From an uncultured Sporosarcina sp. (GTDB lineage Bacteria; Bacillota; Bacilli; Bacillales_A; Planococcaceae), in the NCBI GenBank assembly GCA_947644645.1, contig CANSAF010000012.1, forward strand, positions 1-60,788: a stretch of DNA of 60,788 bases, given 5' to 3'. A model generated the notes under the pieces. It worked only from the letters and a program-made list of their open reading frames with translations, was not told the origin of the DNA and made no database searches. This document shows positions 53,782-60,788 of this stretch, piece by piece; positions within the stretch are counted from its first letter, which is position 1; every line of letters starts with the position of its first letter. The position numbers and the translations under genes are program-made.

Positions 53782-54918
53782 TTATAAACTTTTTTTACGC
53801 GAAGTCGCTAATAAATAGAAACCAATTAACAACATAATTGTTGCACTTGAAGAGAAAGGAAGTCCGGTAATTTCAATTGCAATTCCTGATAAAAATGATC
53901 CAACTACTGCACCTAATGAGAAGAATGCGTAGAAAATACCATAGGCTTTCCCACGATCAATTTTGGAAGATGCTTCCGAAACAATTCGATTCATGGACGG
54001 GAAGACTAATGCAAAGCCGACTCCGTAAATTGTCATAAGTCCAAAACTGATTGACGGCGTCACCGCAAAATTCAATAAAATATGGACTGAAGCAATGATT
54101 GATAAACCAATAACGACTAATTTAATGGGAGAAAATTTATCATACATTCTATTCAATGGTGTTAAAAAGACAATTAACGCAACAATTCCAAAAGTACTTA
54201 ATAACATTCCTGTTGTAGAAGATGTCGCGCCCATCCCTTCAACTTTAATCGGTAATGCAAATGATAATGTTCCATTACTGACCATTAAAGCAAATGCCGC
54301 TAAAGACGCCTGAAGAAGCGTTTTGTTTTTTAGTAATGGTAGAAAATGTGCGAACGATACACCGCTTCTTTCACTTGCCTTAAAAGATTCCTTAATAAAT
54401 TTCAATGCAAGTAAAATTGTTAAACTAAATAAAATAGCAACTAAATAAAAGACATACGAAATATTAGATTTAGCGGCCATTATTCCACCGATTGCAGGTC
54501 CGAATATTGCAGCGAACCCGATACAAGCACCTGTTAGCGCCATCGCTTTTCCGCGTGTTTGCTTTGTCGTTTGGTCCCCTACATAAGCAAATGCAGCGGG
54601 AATCAATACTCCACCTGCTAAACCATGGAATAATCGAACAAGAAATAGCTGTTCGCCAGTCTGTGCGAGTGGATAAAACAATAAAATAATCGTAACCGTA
54701 GCCATTCCTGCAATCAACATTTTCTTCCGTCCGAAACGGTCAATCCAGTGGCCTCCAATAATGTTTCCAATCATATTCGTTAATGAATAAATTGCAACAA
54801 TTCCTCCCGCCAAAATATTAGATGCCCCTAGCTCCATTGCATAAGGCGTAATGATTGGCAGTTGAATAAATGTATCTAGAAATGAAATCGTAATAATTAA
54901 ATACAACATCTTTGTCAT
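53782..54918 (-). CDS. MFS drug-efflux-type transporter
   Basis: A 378-residue protein with twelve probable helices. MFS motif A appears as GHWIDRFGRKKMLIAG, and the motif C-like region GAIGFAAIFGPAIGG-type in helix 5. DHA1-like proton antiporter. No adjacent regulator; the substrate is unknown. Confidence 0.88.
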   Translation of the reverse strand: MTKMLYLIITISFLDTFIQLPIITPYAMELGASNILAGGIVAIYSLTNMIGNIIGGHWIDRFGRKKMLIAGMATVTIILLFYPLAQTGEQLFLVRLFHGLAGGVLIPAAFAYVGDQTTKQTRGKAMALTGACIGFAAIFGPAIGGIMAAKSNISYVFYLVAILFSLTILLALKFIKESFKASERSGVSFAHFLPLLKNKTLLQASLAAFALMVSNGTLSFALPIKVEGMGATSSTTGMLLSTFGIVALIVFLTPLNRMYDKFSPIKLVVIGLSIIASVHILLNFAVTPSISFGLMTIYGVGFALVFPSMNRIVSEASSKIDRGKAYGIFYAFFSLGAVVGSFLSGIAIEITGLPFSSSATIMLLIGFYLLATSRKKSL

Positions 54919-55029
54919 CGTTATGCGTTCCTTTCTAAACTTCGACTGTATCTTTATTATACTTGAAAGTTAATAAGATAAAACACATCCACTTCCATAT
55001 TTTTAAAAACTTTAGGATTTATGGCTAAA

Positions 55030-55178
55030 GTGAGTCCGTCCAAAAGTCATCAAACACCACTCCCCCAGCCTCAACCCGCCACAAACCCCAAACCAGCAAA
55101 CAACTACCTAAACTCCACCAAAACAAAAAAGCGAGGCGACAAGAAAGTCATGAACCTCGACTTTCTTGCCAGCCTCCC
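55030..55178 (-). terminator. Terminator plus conserved G/T-rich tail, copy 3
   Basis: Minus strand after the antiporter stop: hairpin GGCAAGAAAGTCGAGG / CATGACTTTCTTGTCGCC with TTTTTTG, then the shared tail (GTTGTTTGCTGGTTTGGGG TTTGTGG). It continues G/T-rich to about 55040. Same module as at 38681 and 40415. Confidence 0.75.
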
Positions 55179-57059
55179 TTATTTCAACTTGTGAAACGCA
55201 TCTTTAATTTCTGCTGTTTCAATTTTGGATTGTTCTTTTCCTTCTTGGAGACGTTCTTTCACACGCTCTACTTTTTTATCTGGAAAAGATAATGTCACAA
55301 CCGTATCTCCTGAATTTGCTTGCAATTCAACTTCTTCGGAGTAAAATTCGATAGATTGGTCAGCACGTAAAATATAGAGTAAGATCGACTTATCATCTCG
55401 TTCACGTAAATATTGTGTATAACTATATTGTTTCGTAATCGCTGTTTTTCGAATCTCATGTCCAGAATTCACACGTTTTTCAAGTTCTCTAATTGGCGTA
55501 GCAGGCGTAAATAATGAATGCCCACCAATACCTGAAACTTTACGTGTACCTTCTTCTGATTTCGGCACAGCTACTTGATATAAGTTTTCTCTTCCTAGAC
55601 TCGGTGCAAAGTCTTCACAAACATGCGCATTATACAAATCACTTCGTGTCATCGCTAACATAAATTTATAAGGTGTTAAATCTAAATCATAATCTAGTTG
55701 TTCTGTTAAAATATTTCCAATATGAATATTCACACCATGATTTCTTGCTTGTGCTAAACTTGCCCAGTTTCGATCTGCAATTAACACATCATTATTTGTT
55801 TCTTTAATCGACTTCGCAAATTCTGCCGCAAATCGGCTACCCCCAACGATGAGCACGCCAGATTCATCCGTTGTTGTTAAATTCAACTTCTTTGCAAGTG
55901 GACCAATTGTAAATCCATGAAGGACAACAGTTCCAAAAACGAGCGCGAATGTGAGCGCCGTTAAAAGACTTGCATCTTCATAACCATGATCTTTTAAAAT
56001 CGATGCGAAGTATCCTGAAACTGTTAATGCGACAATCCCTCTCGGAGCAATCCAACCGATTAATAATTTCTCACGCGCATTCAACTCTGTACCAATCGTC
56101 GATACCCAAATCGATAAAGGACGAACGATAAAGAGCATCGCTACAACAAATAAAATAATATTCCAATTAAAAATTTCAAGTAAAACTTCCCTACTTAACG
56201 AAGCTGTTAACATAACGAAAATCCCTGAAATGAGTAATACAGAAATATTTTCTTTAAAATGGCGAATCTCTTTGATTGAGCTTAAATTCATATTCGCCAT
56301 AACCATTCCCATCGCCGTTACAGCAAGTAACCCAGTTTGTTGCATCACTTCATCCGCAAAAACAAAAACAAATATAACTGCTGCAAGCATAACAGGTGAT
56401 TTTAAATATTCTGGTACGCCTCCGCGGTCAAATGAACGACCGAAGAACCATCCAGCACCGCCACCTAAAACGACTGCAAAAATAGACGCTGCGAAAAATA
56501 GTAAAAATGAGTTTAACGTCACTTCACTATTTAAAAAGCGAATGACTTCAAACGCAAATACCGCTAATAACGCACCAAATGGGTCAACAACAATCCCTTC
56601 CCATTTCAAAATCGCTGCTGGACGCGGTTTTAGCTTCGCTTGGCGCAAAAGCGGTAAAATAACAGTTGGACCAGTTACGATAAACAAACCACCGATAATA
56701 AAGGCTACAGATAATGACAACCCGGCAATATAATGCGCGGCTAAAGAACCTGCAATCCAAGCAATAAATGCACCGATTGTCGTAATCCGTAACACTGGCT
56801 TATTAAACCCACGAATTTCTTTAAAATCTAAATTTAAACTTCCTTCAAAAAGAATAATCGCTACCGCAAAAGAAATAATCGGGCTAAACAAATCTCCCAT
56901 ACTTTCCTCTGGATTAATCATGCCCAAAAACGGTCCGACGAGCAGCCCTACAACGGACATGACAACAATGGCTGGCATCCTAAAACGCCATGCAATCCAC
57001 TGTGATAAGATCCCGATAAATACAACGAGCATTAAATTAAAAATTAAAGAATCAAACAC
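55179..57059 (-). CDS. CPA1-type cation/proton antiporter with TrkA-like regulatory tail
   Basis: A 626-residue protein. Residues 1-~395 carry about twelve helices with the NhaP signatures (IILFEGSLNLDF, GGLFIVTGPTVILPLL, WEGIVVDPFGALLAV). The C-terminus has a Rossmann/TrkA-N-like domain (SGVLIVGGSRFAAEFAKS) and a further TrkA-C-like segment (VELQANSGDTVVTLS). GTG start with GGAGGGG upstream. It probably exchanges Na+ or K+ for H+, gated by nucleotide. Confidence 0.9.
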   Translation of the reverse strand: MFDSLIFNLMLVVFIGILSQWIAWRFRMPAIVVMSVVGLLVGPFLGMINPEESMGDLFSPIISFAVAIILFEGSLNLDFKEIRGFNKPVLRITTIGAFIAWIAGSLAAHYIAGLSLSVAFIIGGLFIVTGPTVILPLLRQAKLKPRPAAILKWEGIVVDPFGALLAVFAFEVIRFLNSEVTLNSFLLFFAASIFAVVLGGGAGWFFGRSFDRGGVPEYLKSPVMLAAVIFVFVFADEVMQQTGLLAVTAMGMVMANMNLSSIKEIRHFKENISVLLISGIFVMLTASLSREVLLEIFNWNIILFVVAMLFIVRPLSIWVSTIGTELNAREKLLIGWIAPRGIVALTVSGYFASILKDHGYEDASLLTALTFALVFGTVVLHGFTIGPLAKKLNLTTTDESGVLIVGGSRFAAEFAKSIKETNNDVLIADRNWASLAQARNHGVNIHIGNILTEQLDYDLDLTPYKFMLAMTRSDLYNAHVCEDFAPSLGRENLYQVAVPKSEEGTRKVSGIGGHSLFTPATPIRELEKRVNSGHEIRKTAITKQYSYTQYLRERDDKSILLYILRADQSIEFYSEEVELQANSGDTVVTLSFPDKKVERVKERLQEGKEQSKIETAEIKDAFHKLK

Positions 57060-57250
57060 AAACTCCCCTCCAATCCTTTTATTACGCCCGGTTTATTTAA
57101 ATTAAAAATTAACTGTGAACGCAATTAAATACAAACAGTTTAACACACAATCATTTTCTCGCAACCCTAACTTTACATATTTACAAATCTTTTTACATAC
57201 ATTATGAGGACGGTCGTTTCCTATCAATCTACCGAATAAACTTTGGGAGG

Positions 57251-58303
57251 ATGATTCTCATCACAAAAAACATTCAAAAAAAAGTAGCGCTTTACATTAA
57301 AGATACTGACGGAAAAGGTTTATACCCTTTAAGGAGAGCACTCACAATTGCACAAGCCTTACCAAAATCTGTACAAGTATTATTCATTGGACCTAAAAAA
57401 TGGCTTAACAATGTAAATGATTTTCAGTTTTATAGTGTACAAAGCCATCAAGAATTTATCACGATTTTGCAAAAAACTCAGCCCGATTTACTCGTGCGCG
57501 ACAGCGGGTCCACTTCAAAAGAAGATAGTCAAAAAATCCAAGAACTGGTTCCTGCGACAATTCATTTCGATGACTTCGGTGAAGGTGGGAAACTAGCAGA
57601 TTTTGTTATTCAAACACTTTATACAGAAACATTTGAACAGCAACTTGATCATTACGTGATTGGTATGGATAGTTTTATTGCTGACGCAGAAATTGCTCCT
57701 TATAAACAAGTTGGCTTGAGTAAAAAAAATATTAGTCCCCTGCCCCATCTCGTTGTGACATTTGGAGATGAGGATGCGAGTAATTTAACTTATCGAACGC
57801 TTCGCCATTTATCACAACTTCAAATCCCATTAAAAATAACGATTTTAATTGGAGAAAATTATGCGCATGATCAAACTGAATTACGGATGATGGCGCTGGG
57901 GCGAAAAAACACAGTTGTTCAACAACGAGTGGAAAATGTAGGAGAAGTACTCGCAGCAGCGGATATTATTCTTTGTTCATCAGGCTATACACCTTATGAA
58001 GTTGGTGTAATGGGCATTCCATGCATCGTTTTAGCACAAAATGAATTTGAAGCGACACTCGATTTCCCTTCAGAAAAAAATGGTTTTATCCATCTCGGAC
58101 TTGGACGGAAAGTTAAACAGTCCCTTTTATTAAATGCAGTGATGGAACTTTTGTTACATGATTCATTGCGGAAAAAGGCAATTGAACGCCAAATGAACTT
58201 GAATTTAGGGGAAGGAAAACAAATGGTATGCGAGGCCATTTTATATTTTCTTGAATATCCAAAACGTGAACGAACAGGAAAGGAAATCTCCAATATGTTA
58301 TAG
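57251..58303 (+). CDS. PseG/SpsG-like GT-B-fold protein
   Basis: A 350-residue protein with the nucleotide-sugar hydrolase/glycosyltransferase-like pattern: VALYIKDTDGKGLYPLRRAL, then VVTFGDEDASNLTYRTLRHL and CSSGYTPYEVGVMGIP. PseG hydrolyses UDP-sugars for pseudaminic acid or related sugars. Its neighbours are not sugar genes. The ATG at 57251 abuts GGGAGG with no spacer. Codons 2-4 are ATT, CTC and ATC, so an alternative start cannot be excluded. The fold is clear; the reaction is not. Confidence 0.65.
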   Translation: MILITKNIQKKVALYIKDTDGKGLYPLRRALTIAQALPKSVQVLFIGPKKWLNNVNDFQFYSVQSHQEFITILQKTQPDLLVRDSGSTSKEDSQKIQELVPATIHFDDFGEGGKLADFVIQTLYTETFEQQLDHYVIGMDSFIADAEIAPYKQVGLSKKNISPLPHLVVTFGDEDASNLTYRTLRHLSQLQIPLKITILIGENYAHDQTELRMMALGRKNTVVQQRVENVGEVLAAADIILCSSGYTPYEVGVMGIPCIVLAQNEFEATLDFPSEKNGFIHLGLGRKVKQSLLLNAVMELLLHDSLRKKAIERQMNLNLGEGKQMVCEAILYFLEYPKRERTGKEISNML

Positions 58304-58330
58304 TGGGGAAAAAAGATAGGAGTTTTTCCG

Positions 58331-58510
58331 ATGGATAAAAGAAAAATTGAACAAGAAATCGCAGAGTTAAAAATGGATTATATCAATTTACAAGGTGACA
58401 TCGAAAAGCTGGAATCTGTTGGCCAAGGTCGACAAGTCGCAAAAGCAGAAGAACGTCTGGCAACTATGGAAAAAAGGCTTGCTGAGCTAAACGCGCAACT
58501 TTATAGCTAA
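58331..58510 (+). CDS. Small coiled-coil protein of 59 residues
   Basis: ATG at 58331 with TAGGAG eight bases upstream; the stop is at 58508-58510. The sequence is almost entirely alpha-helical (DKRKIEQEIAELKMDYINL, EKLESVG, KAEERLATMEKRLAELN) with heptad-like Leu/Ile spacing. It resembles small conserved Bacillales proteins (SE1832-type) as I remember them. It is 27 bases after the PseG-like gene, probably cotranscribed. Confidence 0.8.
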   Translation: MDKRKIEQEIAELKMDYINLQGDIEKLESVGQGRQVAKAEERLATMEKRLAELNAQLYS

Positions 58511-58544
58511 TCAATTTTCTTACTAGTAAGAAATGCACCACAAA

Positions 58545-58742
58545 AGAAGCGAGACTGTCCCAGAGTTGAAAGTACATAACTTTTGGGACACTTCCCATTT
58601 TTCTATACGCGGAAATGGTGCATTATTTTGCTTATTGGGTTCGTACCCGTAAGGAAAGCACAAAAAGCAGTACAGTAAACAAATTAAACGCACACACAAA
58701 AAAGAGGCGTCCAATAGCAAAGCTATTGGACAGCCTCTTTTT
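58545..58742. terminator. Two-ended terminator module between the small coil gene and the sigma factor
   Basis: The left hairpin (GCGAGACTGTCCC...GGGACACTTCCC) and right hairpin (GGCGTCC AATAGCAAAGCTATT GGACAGCC) flank a middle with CGCGGAAATGGTGCATTATTTTGC, GGGTTCGTACCCGTAAGG and AAACGCACAC. Same order as 5787-5992. It separates convergent transcripts. Confidence 0.78.
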
Positions 58743-59288
58743 TTATGCTGTCACATAATCTAATGTGGCATGATCTGCAACTAGCATTTCTTTTAAATAA
58801 TTTCTCGCACGGAACAGTCTAGATTTCACCGTTCCAATCGATACTTTCATCACTTCTGCAATTTCAGTTAATGAATATTGATCTACATAAAAATATTGAA
58901 TCGTATGTTTGTAAATCGCATCCAATTGACCGATTTTCTCTTGAATTAACGATTGAATATCATTTCTTTCTACTAATTCTCCCGGCGTTAATGCGCGACT
59001 TGGAACCAAATCCAAAATCGAAACGTCAAGTGTAGTAGGTTGATGCACCATATGTTCATTTGTTCGAACTGTTTTACGGTAGCGATCGCGGAATGTATTC
59101 ATACAGATTGTTGTTAACCAACCTTTTATATTATCAACGTCTTCTAATTTATCAGTATAGCGAACGACTTTAACCCAAACGTCTTGCATAACGTCTTCCG
59201 CTTCTTCTTTATTTCTTGTTAGTTTTAAGCATAAGTGATAGATGTAACGACCATATTCTTCATATAAATCATTAATTTGAATAGTCAT
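58743..59288 (-). CDS. ECF-type RNA polymerase sigma factor
   Basis: A 181-residue sigma factor with region 2 (YHLCLKLTRNKEEAEDVMQD, WVKVVRY) and region 4 (YSLTEIAEVMKVSIGTVKSRLFRARNYLKE). Start at 59288 with GGAGG eight bases upstream. No anti-sigma gene is adjacent: the gene downstream is on the opposite strand behind a terminator. It may be a SigX/SigY/YlaC-type or an orphan. Confidence 0.9.
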   Translation of the reverse strand: MTIQINDLYEEYGRYIYHLCLKLTRNKEEAEDVMQDVWVKVVRYTDKLEDVDNIKGWLTTICMNTFRDRYRKTVRTNEHMVHQPTTLDVSILDLVPSRALTPGELVERNDIQSLIQEKIGQLDAIYKHTIQYFYVDQYSLTEIAEVMKVSIGTVKSRLFRARNYLKEMLVADHATLDYVTA

Positions 59289-59368
59289 CTTTATTGCCTC
59301 CGTCTTTTTGCTGTTAACCTTATTATCAACAAAAAAGACATTACAAACTATCGGACTCTCTTTCAATT

Positions 59369-59388
59369 ACCTTACAAATGTGTAAGGT
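59369..59388. promoter_or_regulatory. Perfect inverted repeat between hlyC-type gene and sigma factor
   Basis: ACCTTACAAATGTGTAAGGT, eight-base arms around a four-base centre, ending directly at the stop of the upstream gene and 81 bases before the sigma start. No T-run follows, so an operator is likelier than a terminator. Confidence 0.5.
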
Positions 59389-60624
59389 TCATATTTCTGA
59401 TGCGATAATTTCAATTTTCATCCGCAAAATACGCGTGCGATCCATCTCTTCAATGGTAAAATGAAGTTGTTCATAAGAAAAACGTTCACCTGATTCTGGG
59501 ACATGTCCAAGTTGCTCTAACACAAATCCACCAATCGTTTCATTTTCCGTGATAAGTTCGACGCCAAGTAACTCCGCAACATCCTCTACTTCAAGGCGCC
59601 CATGACAAATTAACGAATGCTCATCTTTATCATAAACCAATACTTCATCTTCTATATCTGTCTCATCCTCGATATCTTGTCCAATCATTTCTTCAATAAT
59701 ATCTTCTTGCGTGACGATGCCAAGCGTTCCGCCGTATTCATCTAATACAACAGCCATATGCTTTTTCTGCATTAACATCATTTTAAATACACGCTCAATA
59801 CTTAAAGACTGTACGACATAAAGCATATCCCGATCGATATAATCCTCCAATGGTTTTTCTGGTTGTAAGGTCCACTCGATAAATTTCTTCGAATAAAAAA
59901 TCCCCACAATTTCATCCATACTTTCACCATACACAGGATATCTCGTATAAAAATACTCTAAAATCGTATCGCGCGCTTCTTCATAAGACGCGGTAATTGG
60001 TAAGCCTACGACGTCTGTTCGATGTGTTTCAAGTACATCAGACACGTCTTTATCTGGAAAGTCTAACATCCCTTTAATACGTAACGTTTCATCCAGTTCA
60101 AAAGTTCCTTCCCCACTTGCAATATCCACCATCGATTTTAAATCTTCTTTTGTTAATGTGGCTTCTGTCACTGCACCTTTAGAAATAATTCGAATAAATA
60201 TATTTGTGAAAGCCGATAAAATTGCTGTCAAAGGCGTCAGTAGTTTCACCATAATTCGAATTGGGGGTGCAACGATATAAGCAATAGAATCTGCAAATGT
60301 CGCGGCTACTGTTTTTGGCAATACTTCTCCAAAAATAATAATAACGACAGTTAAAATTCCCGTCGCAAGTCCAACTTTCCAACCTTTATCAATTGCAATC
60401 ATTGTGACCAATGTTGGCATCATAATATTTGCGATATTATTTCCAATTAAAATCGCAGTAATCATACGGTCCGGCTTCCCGATTAATTTAAGTAATTTAG
60501 CAGAAGCTATGTCTCCTTGATCTGCGCGAAGCTGGACCTTCATCCTATTTAATGCAGTTAATGCCGTCTCACTCCCAGAGAGGAAAAACGACATCAATAA
60601 AAAAAATCCGAGTGCGATAAACAA
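59389..60624 (-). CDS. HlyC/CorC (CNNM) family membrane protein with CBS domains
   Basis: A 411-residue protein starting TTG with GGAGGG seven bases upstream. The DUF21/CNNM membrane domain covers about residues 1-180 (LSGSETALTALNRMKVQLRADQ, LLKLIGKPDRMITAILIGNN). A CBS pair is at about 200-330 (TRYPVYGESMDEIVGI, MAVVLDEYGGTLGIVTQEDI), followed by a CorC_HlyC tail (GRLEVEDVAELLG). Proposed Mg2+/Co2+ efflux or membrane-protection role. Promoter upstream of 60650 is not resolved. Confidence 0.9.
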   Translation of the reverse strand: MFIALGFFLLMSFFLSGSETALTALNRMKVQLRADQGDIASAKLLKLIGKPDRMITAILIGNNIANIMMPTLVTMIAIDKGWKVGLATGILTVVIIIFGEVLPKTVAATFADSIAYIVAPPIRIMVKLLTPLTAILSAFTNIFIRIISKGAVTEATLTKEDLKSMVDIASGEGTFELDETLRIKGMLDFPDKDVSDVLETHRTDVVGLPITASYEEARDTILEYFYTRYPVYGESMDEIVGIFYSKKFIEWTLQPEKPLEDYIDRDMLYVVQSLSIERVFKMMLMQKKHMAVVLDEYGGTLGIVTQEDIIEEMIGQDIEDETDIEDEVLVYDKDEHSLICHGRLEVEDVAELLGVELITENETIGGFVLEQLGHVPESGERFSYEQLHFTIEEMDRTRILRMKIEIIASEI

Positions 60625-60788
60625 ACGGCAACCCTCCGTACTTTCCTTATTATTTGTTTAGTCTGTTAATAGTTATTTATAGCATATCATATTTCCACGA
60701 ATGATAAGCGCATTTTTTTATATTTACCAGACTTGTATGAGTAAAATGTTTGTGGGGGATAAAATAAATCCTAGAAGCCATTAATCTC

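Noticed and set aside
1-60788. tRNA, rRNA, prophage or transposase genes
   Set aside because: None was recognised on either strand by motif or context.

Overview
The window reads as a low-GC, endospore-forming member of the Bacillales, most likely Planococcaceae-like (Lysinibacillus, Sporosarcina or Solibacillus type). The reasons are strong AGGAGG-type ribosome binding sites, frequent TTG and GTG starts, spore genes (cwlJ, gerQ, pbpG, an rsfA-like gene), and long gene orders shared with the Bacillus subtilis ywi-ywh-ywg-ywf-ywd region. No rRNA, tRNA, prophage, transposase or CRISPR array was seen.

Layout. 1-8290 is a fatty-acid degradation block on the minus strand: FadF-type iron-sulfur membrane oxidoreductase, thiolase, 3-hydroxyacyl-CoA dehydrogenase, two acyl-CoA dehydrogenases and a TetR regulator. 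Operator-like sites lie at fadF and upstream of the thiolase. 8571-19170 is a 13-gene, largely overlapping cobalamin salvage and remodelling operon behind a B12 riboswitch. It holds btuF, btuC, a BtuD-CbiZ fusion, cbiB, cobD, cobU, a CobQ lacking its glutaminase domain, cobS, cobC, a second short CobU-like gene, pduO, cblT and cblS. 19474-36880 is mostly conserved core: argS, ywiB, pbpG, ywhD, ywhB, ywgA, ywfO, rsfA, lipL, pta, hemQ, cwlJ, gerQ, ywdK, ywdI, ung, pdxK, yojF and bshB2. 37326-47047 holds a YjiH-like membrane protein, threonine catabolism (tdh, kbl), several poorly known genes and topB. 47333-51101 is a Fur-type iron/heme uptake operon whose permease is frameshifted in a G7 tract. 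The rest holds a MarR-controlled oxidoreductase unit, an MFS exporter, a cation/proton antiporter with a TrkA-like tail, a PseG-like protein, an ECF-type sigma factor and a HlyC/CorC protein.

The most unusual content is between genes. Four intergenic arrays share an exact 21-bp period (two helical turns) but have unrelated conserved cores. Long-hairpin interspersed repeats occur at 1-50, 4165-4460 and 27545-28170. Three transcription terminators are followed by the same G/T-rich tail. Several ~200-bp modules carry a terminator hairpin at each end around a conserved middle. Two plus-strand intergenic stretches look like small RNA genes.

The B12 operon fits scavenging and rebuilding of corrinoids rather than ring synthesis. 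BtuFC and the BtuD half import, the CbiZ half strips cobinamides to cobyric acid, CbiB and CobD re-attach aminopropanol phosphate, and CobU, CobS and CobC finish the nucleotide loop. CblT and CblS supply alpha-ribazole phosphate in place of CobT.
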